64,000 bases of DNA from Bacteroidota bacterium (GCA_023480735.1 JAMCXB010000067.1:19801-83800), one strand, 5' to 3'. Counted from the stretch's first letter, positions 1 through 10,890 are shown. Made by a program: numbers and translations. The notes: generated by a model from the sequence alone, not told the origin.

Positions 1-934
1 CCAAAGCAGTCTCATAAAGCTTCTCTGCCTGGAGAGTATTCGTTTGAAAGAACGAAAGAGGAGAGATCTTGAAAGAGTATTTTCCAATTTTTTCGGTTAT
101 GTAGCCGTTCCCAAAATGGACGCGCCAGACTGTGCCGGAGGCAACCTGTGCGCGAGTCGAATTCACTATAGTCGTGAACGTGGACACAAATGGGAGGTCC
201 TGCTTCATTGTCGTCGCGAGTCTTTCAATCACCGCGTCTTCGTTCAGAACAAAGAGGTTTACCATGTACTCATCTGAACTCGATGATTTCCTGACGGTCA
301 GAAACCTGAGCGAACCGGAATGGGTCTGTGGATTGTAGATTGTCATACCAGACTCGGTCCTGAAAGCCGATTCGGGAGCTATTTTGTCGCGAAACCAGTT
401 CAGTATCCGGTTTGTCTTTTCGTCGCCGAGGTGGCAGTGGGCGATGTCTATCGTCTTGTCGTATCTTCCCGGAGAATGGAACCCAAGTGCTACCTTCACC
501 GGGTCGTTCTCCAGTATCCTGAACGGATTCTCTGAAAAGGTAAATTCGAGTTTGTTCCTGTACTCATAAATATTGTCTGCTCCGACCGTCTCCTTGACCT
601 CCAATTTCAAGCCTGCAGTTCGCTCGAGAGCGTCAATCACGTGTCTGCGCTTCGAGGAAACTTGTTCGTTGTAATCGAGATGCTGCCATCTACATCCACC
701 GCAAACGCCGAAATAGCGGCATACAGGCTCAACCCGGTGGGAAGATGGAGTCAGGATGTCAATTACTTTTGCTTCCGCATAGTCGCGTTTTCGTTTGATG
801 ACTTTTGCCTTTACCACATCGCCCGGCACACCTCCGGCAACAAATATTACGTATCCATCCAGCCTTGCAATTGCTTTCCCTTCAAACCCGATCGAGTCAA
901 TATTCAGCTCAACAACTTCGTCTTTAGAAATCAT
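1..934 (-). CDS. rlmD: 23S rRNA (uracil-5-)-methyltransferase, RumA/RlmD type, 3' end outside window
   Basis: Predicted to methylate C5 of a uridine in 23S rRNA using S-adenosylmethionine. The frame is open from ATG at 934 to the window edge, so about 311 N-terminal residues are present and the C-terminal catalytic part is cut off. The start MISKDEVVELNID followed by a G-x-A-IAR-x-DG stretch is a TRAM RNA-binding domain. CRYFGVCGGCRWQH (about residues 71-84) is the four-cysteine iron-sulfur motif of this family, and the FFQTN sequence near the edge is the usual lead into the methyltransferase fold. The ATG overlaps the stop of the glycerate kinase gene (ATGA), so the two are probably translationally coupled. 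Which uridine is modified (RlmC, RlmD or TrmA-like) cannot be told here. Confidence 0.9.
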   Translation of the reverse strand, partial: MISKDEVVELNIDSIGFEGKAIARLDGYVIFVAGGVPGDVVKAKVIKRKRDYAEAKVIDILTPSSHRVEPVCRYFGVCGGCRWQHLDYNEQVSSKRRHVIDALERTAGLKLEVKETVGADNIYEYRNKLEFTFSENPFRILENDPVKVALGFHSPGRYDKTIDIAHCHLGDEKTNRILNWFRDKIAPESAFRTESGMTIYNPQTHSGSLRFLTVRKSSSSDEYMVNLFVLNEDAVIERLATTMKQDLPFVSTFTTIVNSTRAQVASGTVWRVHFGNGYITEKIGKYSFKISPLSFFQTNTLQAEKLYETAL

Positions 935-2265
935 GCTACAATTATTCCCGATATGTCCATTACGTTTGTGTCGGTCGGGCCAGTACTAATCAGGCCGCCG
1001 TGTTTCGTGAAAAATGAGTTAGAATCACTTTCATTAAAATACTTCTGAATCTCTTTGCCGCCATCGTCGAAGCGCGCCAGTAACTCGGCAGAAGCGAACG
1101 CGCCTGCAGCGCTGCTGTTTCCGTCCTTACCGTCGGTACCGAAAGAAAAGACGGTCGTTCTGTTCAGATTCACGCCACCTTCCTTGAGCCTGACAAGCTC
1201 ACGAAGCGCACTCAGCACGAGGTGTTGGTTTCTTCCGCCCTTTCCTGGTCCCTTTACATTCACAGTTGTCTCACCACCGGTTAGCACAAGCGCGGGCGGA
1301 GGGACAGGAATCCCGTCTTGTTCCACCGACCTCGCAATCGAGACCAGGAAACCTGCGGCGCTTTCAGCATCCATTTCCAGGAATCTTGTGAGGACAAGCG
1401 TGTTGAATCCGTTCTCAATCCCTTCGTTCTCGGCAGCGCTTAGGGCATTCGAGTTGGAAGCGATAACCCGAACCGCATTGTTTTCCAGGTTAATGCCTCT
1501 AAAATGTTCCGAGAGACTTCTCAGAGCATTCGGTATGGATTCATTGATCTTCGCGATCAGGCCGCTCTCAACCAGGAAATCGTATGCATCGGCAGGCGTA
1601 GTGTTGTCAGGTACTGTTGGTCCGCTCGCGATGGATGGAAGATGGTCTCCGACTACATCGGAAATTACGAGCGACAGTTTATTTGCTTTCTTTGCCAATG
1701 CTGCTAATTTCCCGCCGCCAAGGGCCGAGAGATGTCGTCTTAGTAAGTTTAGTTTGTGAATCGGGACTCCGCTGTCCAGTGCCGCTTTGATTAAATGGTT
1801 GGCATCGTCAAGGCTTACGCCTTCGACAGGGACAAAGACCGACGCACTCCCGCCTCCGGAAATCAGGAAGAGCAGCATATCGGTTGCCCGGCAGGAAGAA
1901 ACGAACTGACGCACCTTATCCCCTGCCTTCAGACTCTCTTTGTCAGAATAGGGATGCCCCGTCTTGAAGAATTTAAATCCCTTCACACCGAGATGTCTCT
2001 CGATGGGTGTAGCGATTATACCGTTGACTCTGTCGCCAAGTCTCTTTTGAATTTCAAGCGCCATAGCCTCGGCGGACTTCCCTATCGCGACGCACCTCAA
2101 AGCGTTTCGACCTTCGAGATGAAGTGTATGTCCGAATGCCGTTAGATTATTGCCGGACAATCGACAGTTGTTCTCAAACACAGTTATTGGTTTTACGGCG
2201 CAGATAGAACTCTCGACAAGCCTCTGCAGCAGTGTCTCCGCAGAGCTGTCCACTGCAGCCTTCAT
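931..2265 (-). CDS. Glycerate 2-kinase, DUF4147/MOFRL family
   Basis: Predicted to phosphorylate D-glycerate to 2-phosphoglycerate with ATP, feeding glycolysis. The 444 residues match the usual family length. The N-terminal DUF4147 domain has the SGGGSAS loop (about residue 136), the HKLNLLRRHLSALGGGKLA segment and the SDVVGDHLPSIASGPT segment. The C-terminal MOFRL domain has GGETTVNVKGPGKGGRNQ and FGTDGKDGNSSAAGAF. It overlaps the upstream DUF2461 gene by 4 bases and the downstream rlmD gene by 4 bases, so it sits inside a coupled operon led by glyS. No serine-cycle or tartrate genes are nearby to explain the glycerate source. The family is confident. The exact substrate is assumed from the family. 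Confidence 0.88.
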   Translation of the reverse strand: MKAAVDSSAETLLQRLVESSICAVKPITVFENNCRLSGNNLTAFGHTLHLEGRNALRCVAIGKSAEAMALEIQKRLGDRVNGIIATPIERHLGVKGFKFFKTGHPYSDKESLKAGDKVRQFVSSCRATDMLLFLISGGGSASVFVPVEGVSLDDANHLIKAALDSGVPIHKLNLLRRHLSALGGGKLAALAKKANKLSLVISDVVGDHLPSIASGPTVPDNTTPADAYDFLVESGLIAKINESIPNALRSLSEHFRGINLENNAVRVIASNSNALSAAENEGIENGFNTLVLTRFLEMDAESAAGFLVSIARSVEQDGIPVPPPALVLTGGETTVNVKGPGKGGRNQHLVLSALRELVRLKEGGVNLNRTTVFSFGTDGKDGNSSAAGAFASAELLARFDDGGKEIQKYFNESDSNSFFTKHGGLISTGPTDTNVMDISGIIVA

Positions 2266-3107
2266 TTGCTTGAGATCTTTAACAAACCAATCCGGCTTGT
2301 GTATGCTTCCAGATCTGCTACTGGATTATCGGAAGTAGAAAATATGTAAAGAGGATAAAGCCTGTTGAATGTCTTCATTGCAAGGGCAAGCAGCCTCTTT
2401 GATGAGGCGACGGGATCGAACTTCTCTAATTCTTTTCCGAAGATGATGTGGTTGACACCTTTGAACTTCAAATGATCACGTTTCGGTTTGAAGCTTTCCG
2501 AGATCGGCTCGGTCCCGTAGTGAAGTTCGTAAGCGGAAAACTCGCTCCCTATTCTATACTTCCTGCAGGCGTCGAGAAAAGCCTGGCCGTAAGAAGAGAC
2601 GTTTTCTTCGAAACGTCTTCGCCCGTCGACTTTCTCATTGTTTATGAACGTTCCGAGCTCCATTCCGTTCCTGTCGATGTAGAGGAATAGTTCCGAATCC
2701 CATTTTGATTTCCCGAAACGGATGAGCATGAAGTCTTTGTACGGCTTCTTCGCAAAACGCATGTCCCTGTTGATGCGGACAAGTGTCCGGTTGAACTTAG
2801 GTTCGGTGTCAAGCACAGGATTGATGAATTTTATGAAGGGGCCGATAGATGTGACGAACAATCGTGCGGGATTCAAGAGAAACTGCTCGTACTCCGGCCT
2901 GTGCTTGCGGAACCATGTTACCGAATTGTGTTTGTACAATTGATCGAGGAATTCGAAGGTCTCCTTTGAGAAACCCTTGAACTCTTCTATGTATCCTGCG
3001 GATTCCGAAGCACGTCCGTTAGACTTCAACCCGGCAACACGGGGAGTTGACGGGCCGACATGTCTCGTAGGAGTGCCTGTCGCTTTCTTCTTTATTTCTG
3101 ACTTCAC
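2262..3107 (-). CDS. DUF2461 (TIGR02453) family protein
   Basis: Function unknown. The 281-residue protein starts with about 45 low-complexity basic residues (KKKATGTPTRHVG...), then carries the DUF2461 core from about residue 48: FSKETFEFLDQLYKHNSVTWFRKHRPEYEQF, followed by NRTLVRINRDMRFAKKPYK, which is the conserved RDxRFskdKxPYK-type segment. There is no signal peptide or membrane segment. The basic N-terminal extension is unusual for the family and could be linker or an over-long start. An internal Met at about residue 65 lies inside the core, so no clearly better start is seen. It overlaps glyS upstream by 4 bases and the kinase downstream by 4 bases. Confidence 0.8.
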   Translation of the reverse strand: MKSEIKKKATGTPTRHVGPSTPRVAGLKSNGRASESAGYIEEFKGFSKETFEFLDQLYKHNSVTWFRKHRPEYEQFLLNPARLFVTSIGPFIKFINPVLDTEPKFNRTLVRINRDMRFAKKPYKDFMLIRFGKSKWDSELFLYIDRNGMELGTFINNEKVDGRRRFEENVSSYGQAFLDACRKYRIGSEFSAYELHYGTEPISESFKPKRDHLKFKGVNHIIFGKELEKFDPVASSKRLLALAMKTFNRLYPLYIFSTSDNPVADLEAYTSRIGLLKISSK

Positions 3108-4621
3108 TCGTTCTGGCGTTTCAATTTATTTTCGAGATATTCCGATATCTTTGCGGAGCCGACTCGTTCTTGCTTCATGGAGTCTCGATCCCGCACGGTT
3201 ACAGTCTGATCCTGAAGCGTCTGAGAGTCTACCGTGACGCAGAAAGGGGTCCCAGCTTCATCCTGACGGCGATATCGCCTTCCGATGGAACCGGCATCAT
3301 CGTAGAATGCTCTGAAGCGCTTTCTTAGATCGTCGAAGATATTTCTGGCGATTTCGGGCATGGTTTCGCGGTTAACCAATGGAAGCACGGCTACCTTGAT
3401 TGGGGCAAGCCGTGGATGGAATTTCAGAACGGAACGGATTTCCTTGCCTGTGTCCTCTTCGGCATACGCATCGACAAGGAATGCCATGAAGGACCTGCTT
3501 GCTCCTGCTGAAGTTTCGATTATGTAGGGAATATATTTCTCCTTCGAAGCATCGTCAAAATACTCCATGCTCTTTCCGGAAAACTCCTGGTGCCTTGTCA
3601 GATCGTAGTTAGTGCGGTTGTGAATACCTTCTATTTCTCCCCAACCGAACGGGAACTGATATTCAATATCGTATGCGTCCTTGGCATAGTGTGCCAGCTT
3701 ATCTTTTTCATGTCGGTGAAAATGAAGCTTATCCTTATTGATTCCCAGGTTGGTAAACCATTCGATCCTCTCGTGCCTCCATTTCTCGAACCAGTCGTCA
3801 TCAGTTCCAGGTTTGACGAAGAATTGCATTTCCATCTGTTCGAATTCGCGCGTTCTGAACAACCAGTTCTTGGTGTTTATTTCATTGCGAAAAGCCTTTC
3901 CGATCTGCGCAATGCCGAACGGGAGTTTTTGTCTCGATGAAGCGACGACGTTTTGGTAGTTAACATAAATGCCCTGTGCAGTTTCGGGTCGCAAGTATAC
4001 CGCCGCCGAGGAATCTTCTACCGGACCCACAAAAGTCTTGAACATGAGGTTGAACTTGCGTGCCTCCGTAAATGTCGCCTTGTTCCCGCAATTGGGGCAG
4101 GATAATTCCGGAAGAACCAAAACCGGAAATCTTTCCAGCGTACCGGCAAATTCCGTACGGATTACATCCTCAGGCTGTTTCTTATCCAGAGACGCCAATG
4201 CAGGGGAGGTCTTTCTCCACTCTTCCACGATTCCAGTTCCGTTGGAACTCTGAACCTTTTCAACAGCCTCCCAAATCTTCTTCACCGAGATCTCGTCAGA
4301 GAGTGTGTCGAGTCGGTAGCGAGCCTTGCACTGTCTGCAGTCGATCATTGGATCGGTAAAATTCTCAACGTGTCCGGATGCTTCCCAGACCCTCGGATGC
4401 ATCAAAATAGACGCATCGATCCCCTCTATGTTTTCACGGAGGGTCATAGTCTTCCACCATTCGTCCTTCACATTTCGGAGAAGTTCTACGCCAAGCGGGC
4501 CGTAATCCCAGCAGCCATTCAGCCCTCCATATATTTCGCTTGATTGAAAGGCGAATCCCCTTCTCTTTGCAAGCGATACGATTTTATCAAGTGTTAGTTC
4601 GGATTTGCTCGGTTGTGTCAT
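3104..4621 (-). CDS. glyS: Glycyl-tRNA synthetase, alpha2 dimeric type
   Basis: Charges tRNA-Gly with glycine. At 505 residues it is the single-chain homodimeric class IIa form, not the two-subunit GlyQ/GlyS form. Visible landmarks: KIVSLAKRRGFAFQSSEIYGGLNGCWDYGPLG at the N-terminus, a four-cysteine zinc-like pair (IDCRQCKAR and LSCPNCGNKATF), motif 2 region FRNEINTKNWLFRTREFEQMEMQFF, and motif 3 region ETSAGASRSFMAFL. The C-terminal anticodon-binding domain starts near HPRLAPIKVAVLPLV. It is the first gene of a leftward operon. A 261-bp gap separates it from the divergent smpB, so its promoter should lie there. An SD-like GAAGAG precedes the ATG. Confidence 0.96.
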   Translation of the reverse strand: MTQPSKSELTLDKIVSLAKRRGFAFQSSEIYGGLNGCWDYGPLGVELLRNVKDEWWKTMTLRENIEGIDASILMHPRVWEASGHVENFTDPMIDCRQCKARYRLDTLSDEISVKKIWEAVEKVQSSNGTGIVEEWRKTSPALASLDKKQPEDVIRTEFAGTLERFPVLVLPELSCPNCGNKATFTEARKFNLMFKTFVGPVEDSSAAVYLRPETAQGIYVNYQNVVASSRQKLPFGIAQIGKAFRNEINTKNWLFRTREFEQMEMQFFVKPGTDDDWFEKWRHERIEWFTNLGINKDKLHFHRHEKDKLAHYAKDAYDIEYQFPFGWGEIEGIHNRTNYDLTRHQEFSGKSMEYFDDASKEKYIPYIIETSAGASRSFMAFLVDAYAEEDTGKEIRSVLKFHPRLAPIKVAVLPLVNRETMPEIARNIFDDLRKRFRAFYDDAGSIGRRYRRQDEAGTPFCVTVDSQTLQDQTVTVRDRDSMKQERVGSAKISEYLENKLKRQNE

Positions 4622-4882
4622 CTCTTCGCGCTTTTTTTAATCAATATAAAGAACGGTGCCGAATTGACAAAGTGCACACCACTCAGGCCGTAGAATCACC
4701 AAATGAGGGAGACGTGCGATGTCTACCCGATTCAAAAGTTTAAACCAAAAATCTTTGCCTTTAATCTTGACTTTGAAAGGTAAAATTTCGCATTTTATGT
4801 CGCAATCGGGAGAACTACCAAGAGTTCGGATGGTATAGTTAGGGTGAAAAGCCGACTGCGGTCACAAATTTGGAAAGGTTAA

Positions 4883-5338
4883 ATGGAACCTGAGGAAAAA
4901 ACGGTAGCGCAGAATCGTCGGGCACGATTCGAGTATCAAATAATCGAGACTACCGAAGCCGGCATTGTCCTTAAAGGAAGCGAGGTAAAGTCGGTCAGAC
5001 AGGGAAAAGTTGACATAAGTGATTGCTTCGCATCCGTTAAGGACGGAGAGGTTTGGCTGCATAACATGCATGTGGCCGCCTATCAGAATGCGGGTCCCTT
5101 CGGACACAACCCGAGAAGGACCCGGAAACTGCTACTACACAAGAGAGAGATTAGGAAACTCATCGGCAAAACAAAACAGAAGGGACTCTCTCTCGTTCCG
5201 ATCAGACTGTATTGGAAACACGGGCTTGCAAAAGTGGAGCTTGCTATTGCAAAAGGAAAGCAAGCTTATGACAAGCGCGAGACTATAAAGCAGCGGGACC
5301 AGGAGCGCGAAATACGACGCCGCAGTGCCGATGCTTGA
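4883..5338 (+). CDS. smpB: SsrA-binding protein SmpB
   Basis: Binds tmRNA and delivers it to stalled ribosomes for trans-translation. The 151 residues are the usual length. Conserved segments include the N-terminal NRRARFEYQIIETTEAGIVLKGSEVKSVRQGKVDI, the HNMHVAAYQNAGPFGHNPRRTRKLLLHKREI core, and the lysine/arginine-rich tail GKQAYDKRETIKQRDQEREIRRR that contacts the decoding centre. It is transcribed divergently from glyS and followed at 53 bases by tyrS on the same strand. An SD-like GGAAAGG lies just before the ATG. The tmRNA gene itself was not seen in the window. Confidence 0.96.
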   Translation: MEPEEKTVAQNRRARFEYQIIETTEAGIVLKGSEVKSVRQGKVDISDCFASVKDGEVWLHNMHVAAYQNAGPFGHNPRRTRKLLLHKREIRKLIGKTKQKGLSLVPIRLYWKHGLAKVELAIAKGKQAYDKRETIKQRDQEREIRRRSADA

Positions 5339-5385
5339 GATACCTTGCTAATGAATATTCACCACACCTACCAGGAGAAAGATAG

Positions 5386-6629
<1,244 letters not shown>

Positions 6630-6648
6630 TGAATAAGGAGATGTAAAA

Positions 6649-7194
6649 TTGTATGTCCCATCAAAGATATTCTTTACCAAAGGGGTAGGCCGACATCGCG
6701 ACTATCTGCAGTCCTTTGAACTGGCACTGCGAGACGCAAAGATCGAGAAATGCAACCTGGTAACGGTGTCAAGTATCTACCCCGCAGGGTGTAAGCGCAT
6801 CCCGATTGATGAAGGAACCAAGCTCCTTCAGCCGGGACAAATAACATTCTGCGTGATGGCAAGAAACTCTACTAATGAACCAAATAGGCTCGTTGCCGCA
6901 TCAATCGGAGTGGCGACCCCCAACGATTCTTCACAATACGGATATCTATCTGAACATCATCCTTTTGGCGAGACGGATGAAAAGGCCGGCGAGTATGCGG
7001 AAGATCTTGCGGCTACAATGCTCGCCACGACACTTGGGATTGAGTTTGATCCCAATGCCGATTGGGACGAACGGGAGAAAGTCTACAAAATGAGCGGAAA
7101 GATCGTTAGAACGTTCAACATTACTCAGTCTGCAGAGGGAGACAGAAGAGGAATCTGGACGACAGTCGTTGCCGCCGGTATCCTCCTCCCCTGA
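6649..7194 (+). CDS. pdaD: Pyruvoyl-dependent arginine decarboxylase
   Basis: Predicted to convert arginine to agmatine, the first step to polyamines, using a self-made pyruvoyl group in place of PLP. The 181-residue proenzyme has the family core: [14 protein letters not shown] at the N-terminus, the autocleavage site in [12 protein letters not shown] (Ser41-Ser42, which would yield a beta chain and an alpha chain with N-terminal pyruvoyl), then [16 protein letters not shown] and [26 protein letters not shown]. The TTG start is preceded by AAGGAG. It is the last gene of the smpB-tyrS group and ends at a bidirectional terminator. The family is best known in archaea and scattered bacteria including Chlorobi-type lineages. 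No agmatinase or agmatine deiminase gene is nearby. Confidence 0.93.
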   Translation: MYVPSKIFFTKGVGRHRDYLQSFELALRDAKIEKCNLVTVSSIYPAGCKRIPIDEGTKLLQPGQITFCVMARNSTNEPNRLVAASIGVATPNDSSQYGYLSEHHPFGETDEKAGEYAEDLAATMLATTLGIEFDPNADWDEREKVYKMSGKIVRTFNITQSAEGDRRGIWTTVVAAGILLP

Positions 7195-7220
7195 CCCGAC
7201 AAAAATATCTCCGGTTAGCA

Positions 7221-7249
7221 AAAAGCCCCGTTCCTGGAACGGGGCTTTA
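7221..7249. terminator. Bidirectional rho-independent terminator
   Basis: A GC-rich hairpin with arms AAAAGCCCCGTT (7221-7232) and AACGGGGCTTTA (7238-7249) and a 5-base loop CCTGG. A-rich sequence on one side and T-rich on the other let it end the rightward decarboxylase transcript and the leftward ATP synthase transcript, which converge here. Confidence 0.85.
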
Positions 7250-7277
7250 TTGTATCTGAAGACTTGATTCTCGGTAC

Positions 7278-8168
7278 CTAACTACCTGAAGCGGTTAGCG
7301 CCTCGGCTCCGGACACGACTTCAAGCAGCTCCTTGGTAATTGCTCCCTGGCGAGCCTTGTTATACTGAAGCGAAAGCGTCTGTATGAGCTCGAACGCGTT
7401 TTCGCTCGCATTATCCATTGCAGCCATACGCGCTCCCTCCGCTGCCGCGTTGCTCTCCAGAAGTATCCTCCACACCTGATATTCAAGATGCTTTGGGATC
7501 AAAGCCTCGACAATGGAAGCCCGATCCGGTTCGTAGATATAATTCACCTCAGCGTGCTTCTTCTCCAGCATCAACTCGTCGGTTGGTATCGGAAGAAATT
7601 GTTCTATGACCAACCGCTGCTGGATAGCGCTCTTGAATTCATTGTAAACGATATCAACCCTGTCGTAATCGCCATTCATGTAACCCTTGACTATGTCTGA
7701 CACAAGATTCCTGGCAACGGGAAATGTCAAATCATGGAATATGCCGGAGTAGTTGCCTGCGATATTGAATTTCCGCCTGGAAAAGAAATCATAACCTTTC
7801 TTTCCAACCGTAAACAGGTTTACCCTGCCTAAAGCATCCAGGTGTGCGTATTCTCTCTGGATGAGTTCAACGGTAGCTTTGATGATATTTGAATTGAACG
7901 CTCCGCAGAAACCTCTGTCGGCGGTCACGGCGATGATCGCGACTTTTGATATATCCCTTTTGACCACGAGTCTGTTCTCGCCAAAGTCGGGACTGGTTGC
8001 AAGATGTTTCATCAGTTCACCGATCTTGCGAGAGTATGGCCTTGCCGAAACCACTGCAGATTGTGCCCGGCGCAGCTTGGCTGCCGCAACCATTTTCATG
8101 GCCTTCGTGATTTTTTCTGTGTTCTTGACACCGGCGATGCGGCGTCTTATTTCACGGAGAGTCGCCAA
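7278..8168 (-). CDS. atpG: ATP synthase F1 subunit gamma
   Basis: Central stalk of F1, which turns inside the alpha/beta hexamer. The 296 residues match the family. The N-terminal MATLREIRRRIAGVKNTEKITKAMKMVAAAKLRRAQ and the C-terminal AAEGARMAAMDNASENAFELIQTLSLQYNKARQGAITKELLEVVSGAEAL are the conserved coiled-coil ends. It is the last gene of this atp operon, 3 bases after atpA, and is followed by the terminator at 7221-7249. The beta (atpD) and epsilon (atpC) genes that usually follow are absent, so they must be elsewhere, as is usual for Chlorobi-type genomes. Confidence 0.96.
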   Translation of the reverse strand: MATLREIRRRIAGVKNTEKITKAMKMVAAAKLRRAQSAVVSARPYSRKIGELMKHLATSPDFGENRLVVKRDISKVAIIAVTADRGFCGAFNSNIIKATVELIQREYAHLDALGRVNLFTVGKKGYDFFSRRKFNIAGNYSGIFHDLTFPVARNLVSDIVKGYMNGDYDRVDIVYNEFKSAIQQRLVIEQFLPIPTDELMLEKKHAEVNYIYEPDRASIVEALIPKHLEYQVWRILLESNAAAEGARMAAMDNASENAFELIQTLSLQYNKARQGAITKELLEVVSGAEALTASGS

Positions 8169-8171
8169 TTC

Positions 8172-9730
8172 TTACTCCTTGATGGACGCTTTGAAAGAAG
8201 AGACAAATTCCTTTGTTATTTCATGGAGTCTCTTGTCGGTCTCCGCGTCGATGTCCTTGACGTCGGCAATCTTGTTGAGAATATCTTGATGCTTCAACTC
8301 CATCATCTCAAGAAATTCCGTCTCAAATCGTCGTATGCTCTCAACCGGCAGTTCGTCGAGAAAGCCGTTTGTTCCGGTGTAAATGATTGCGACTTGCTTT
8401 TCGACCGGCATCGGTGAGTATTGCCCCTGTTTAAGCAACTCGACAAGCCTCTGGCCTCTCCTGATTTGAGCCTGTGTAACTTTGTCCAGATCGGAACCGA
8501 ACTTTATAAACGCTTCAAGCGCCCTGAACTGGGCAAGATCAAGTCTCAGGCGGCCTGCAACCCTGCGCATCGCTTTTGTCTGTGCATGTCCGCCGACGCG
8601 GGAGACTGAAATGCCGACGTTGATTGCGGGTCGAACTCCGGAGTTGAACAACCCCGGCTCAAGGTATATTTGACCATCTGTAATTGAGATGACGTTGGTC
8701 GGTATGTAAGCAGATACGTCATTAGCCTGTGTCTCTATTATAGGAAGAGCCGTCAGGCTACCACCGCCTTCTTCGTCGCTCAGTTTTGAGGCACGCTCCA
8801 GCAGCCTGCTGTGCAAGTAAAACACATCGCCCGGATAAGCTTCGCGCCCCGGCGGTCTGCGAAGAAGTAGTGAGACCTGCCTGTACGCCCACGCATGCTT
8901 CGAGAGATCGTCATATACAACAAGAGCGTCTCTACCGCTGTCACGGAAGAACTCTCCGAGAGTACAGCCTGAGTAAGGCGCTATGAACTGCATCGGAGAT
9001 GGCACTCCAGCTGTCGCAGAGACAATAGTCGTATAGTCCATCGCTCCCTCTTCCTCAAGCTTTGCGACAACCTGTGCAACAGTGGAAGCCTTTTGTCCGA
9101 TGGCGACGTAGATGCAGTATACCGGCTTTATACCTCTCCTTTTTGCCTCTTCAGTATGGGTGTACTTCTGATTCAGAATTGCATCGATGGCGACTGCAGT
9201 CTTGCCGGTCTGCCTGTCTCCAATTATCAGCTCGCGTTGTCCGCGGCCGATTGGAATCTCATTGAGTCTATAGCCTTCAATCCGGTGTTCAGCGGCTGCT
9301 TCACCGGGCTGCGTGAAATCACTCCAAGAGCCTTTCTTTCCACCGGCAGGACTTTGTCAGTTTCTATGGGTCCTCTGCCATCGATCGGCTGCCCGAGCGG
9401 ATTTACCACACGCCCCAACATAGCTTCGCCTACAGGCATCGACATCACTTTGCCCGTACGGCGGACCTGATCGCCTTCCTTTACAAGAGTGTCGTTGCCG
9501 AATAAGATACACCCGACGTTATCTTCTTCAAGATTAAGAGCCATTCCGAAAACTCCGTTCGGAAACTCGACCAGTTCGCTGGACATCACCTTCTGCAACC
9601 CGTAGACTCTTGCGATCCCGTCACCAACTTGTAACACGGTTCCAACATCATAAATGTCGACTTCGCGCTCGAAACCTGATATCTGTTTTCTTAGAATTGC
9701 GGTAATTTCGTCAGGTCTTACTTCAGGCAT
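8172..9730 (-). CDS. atpA: ATP synthase F1 subunit alpha, reading frame broken near 9257-9260
   Basis: Non-catalytic nucleotide-binding subunit of F1. The N-terminal frame (9730 to about 9260) runs [17 protein letters not shown] to [10 protein letters not shown] and then shifts. The next frame continues with [21 protein letters not shown] (Walker A GDRQTGKT) and on through [10 protein letters not shown] and the [16 protein letters not shown] segment to 8172. Going from ATGAGATTCC to ATGATTCC, that is removing one GA dinucleotide at 9257-9260, restores a single 518-residue protein of normal size. The indel looks like a dinucleotide duplication. Because the gene sits intact between atpH and atpG and is normally essential, a sequence error is more likely than true loss, but this cannot be settled from the sequence alone. 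Confidence 0.93.
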
Positions 9731-9761
9731 AACAACCTCATAGAATTAGTCTTTCGTAATC

Positions 9762-10322
9762 TCAATTTCGCAAAGTAGCTTCATCCGACAACTGTTGCTT
9801 CAAAATTTCAAGCTGGCGGCGGACGCTTCCGTCATAAACTGTGTCGCCGATCTGTACGAGGAAGCCGCCGAGAAGAGCGCGGTCGCTTGAGAAAGAAACA
9901 CGAACGCTCTTCCTCACAAGCGTCTCTAAAGTTTCCTTCAGCTGAGACATGGCCTTTTCATCCAACTTAAACGGAGCTCTTAATTCAGCATTAACGATAC
10001 CCTGCAACTGATCGAGAAGGACGGCAAATTCGACGGCAATGCTATCGACGAGTTTTTCTCTTCCTTTGTCAATCAAAAGAAAAAGGAAGTTCAGTGTCAG
10101 CTGATTAACCCTTGTGGCAAACACCGCTTTTATCACGTCTCTTTTCCTGAAACGATTAATGATTGGGCTCTTGAAGAATATATAGAGCTCATGCGAAGAC
10201 GAAATTGAGTCGTGAATCAGCCGCATGTCCGAAGCAACTTCATCGACCCTTTTCATCTCGCCGCAGAGTTCTAAAAGTGCGCCTGCATATCTTCTTGCAG
10301 CTCTTGTTTCCTTCATTATCAA
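9762..10322 (-). CDS. atpH: ATP synthase F1 subunit delta
   Basis: Peripheral-stalk subunit that holds F1 to the b subunit. The 186 residues include the N-terminal helical domain (ARRYAGALLELCGEMKRVDEVASDMRLI), FLFLLIDKGREKLVDSIAVEF in the middle, and the C-terminal SFSSDRALLGGFLVQIGDTVYDGSVRRQLEILKQQL, which is the conserved GGxxxxxGdxvxDgSvrxxL segment. It lies between atpF (3-base gap) and atpA (31-base gap) in the usual bacterial order. Confidence 0.95.
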   Translation of the reverse strand: MIMKETRAARRYAGALLELCGEMKRVDEVASDMRLIHDSISSSHELYIFFKSPIINRFRKRDVIKAVFATRVNQLTLNFLFLLIDKGREKLVDSIAVEFAVLLDQLQGIVNAELRAPFKLDEKAMSQLKETLETLVRKSVRVSFSSDRALLGGFLVQIGDTVYDGSVRRQLEILKQQLSDEATLRN

Positions 10323-10325
10323 GCT

Positions 10326-10814
10326 CTAGTTCTTTGGCAATGAATTCAGAAAATTCTCGACCAATTTCTTCTGCCTTGCCTCATCAATTGTCTCGCTCAG
10401 GATCTTCTCTGCTGCCTTCACGGCAAGTTCAGCCACCAACCCGTGTAGCTGAGAAATGGCCTGCTGCTTATCCCGCTCAATCTCTTCCCTGGCTTTATCG
10501 AGGACACTATTTGCATCCGCATGTGCTTTTGACATCGCCTCAGACCTTAGCTTCTCAGAAAGTTCTCTGGCCTCCCTGATAAGCTTCTGAGCTCGTTCTT
10601 CGGCCTTTGCAAGATTCTTCCTGTTCTCCTCGAGTACCACCTCAGCCTCTTTCTTGGCCTCTTCTGCGCGTTCGATCGATTGTCGGATCGACTCTTCGCG
10701 AGTATCAAGGGCCTCAAGGATCGGCTTCCAAGCGGTAGTCTTCAAGATTAATAACAGAAGGCCAAATGTCACCGCTGTCCAGATTATTACTCCCGGATTC
10801 AACTGCAATAGCAT
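10326..10814 (-). CDS. atpF: ATP synthase F0 subunit b
   Basis: Peripheral-stalk subunit. The 162-residue protein has one N-terminal membrane helix ([28 protein letters not shown], about residues 6-33) and then a long charged, heptad-like helix rich in Glu, Lys and Ala that forms the dimeric stalk. It ends with NFLNSLPKN. Only one b-type gene is present, so the enzyme should use a b homodimer. It is followed by atpH after 3 bases and preceded by atpE with a 76-base gap. Confidence 0.95.
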   Translation of the reverse strand: MLLQLNPGVIIWTAVTFGLLLLILKTTAWKPILEALDTREESIRQSIERAEEAKKEAEVVLEENRKNLAKAEERAQKLIREARELSEKLRSEAMSKAHADANSVLDKAREEIERDKQQAISQLHGLVAELAVKAAEKILSETIDEARQKKLVENFLNSLPKN

Positions 10815-10890
10815 ACTCTAGTCTCCATTAGAATTGAAAAACATGCATGATTCCCTTTTTCAAAAAGGAATCAGAGTTGAAGCGGTAAAA

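Noticed and set aside
1055..1759. Long open frame on the + strand
   Set aside because: It is antisense to the well-supported glycerate kinase gene and its protein is low-complexity Ser/Pro/Leu with no family feel.
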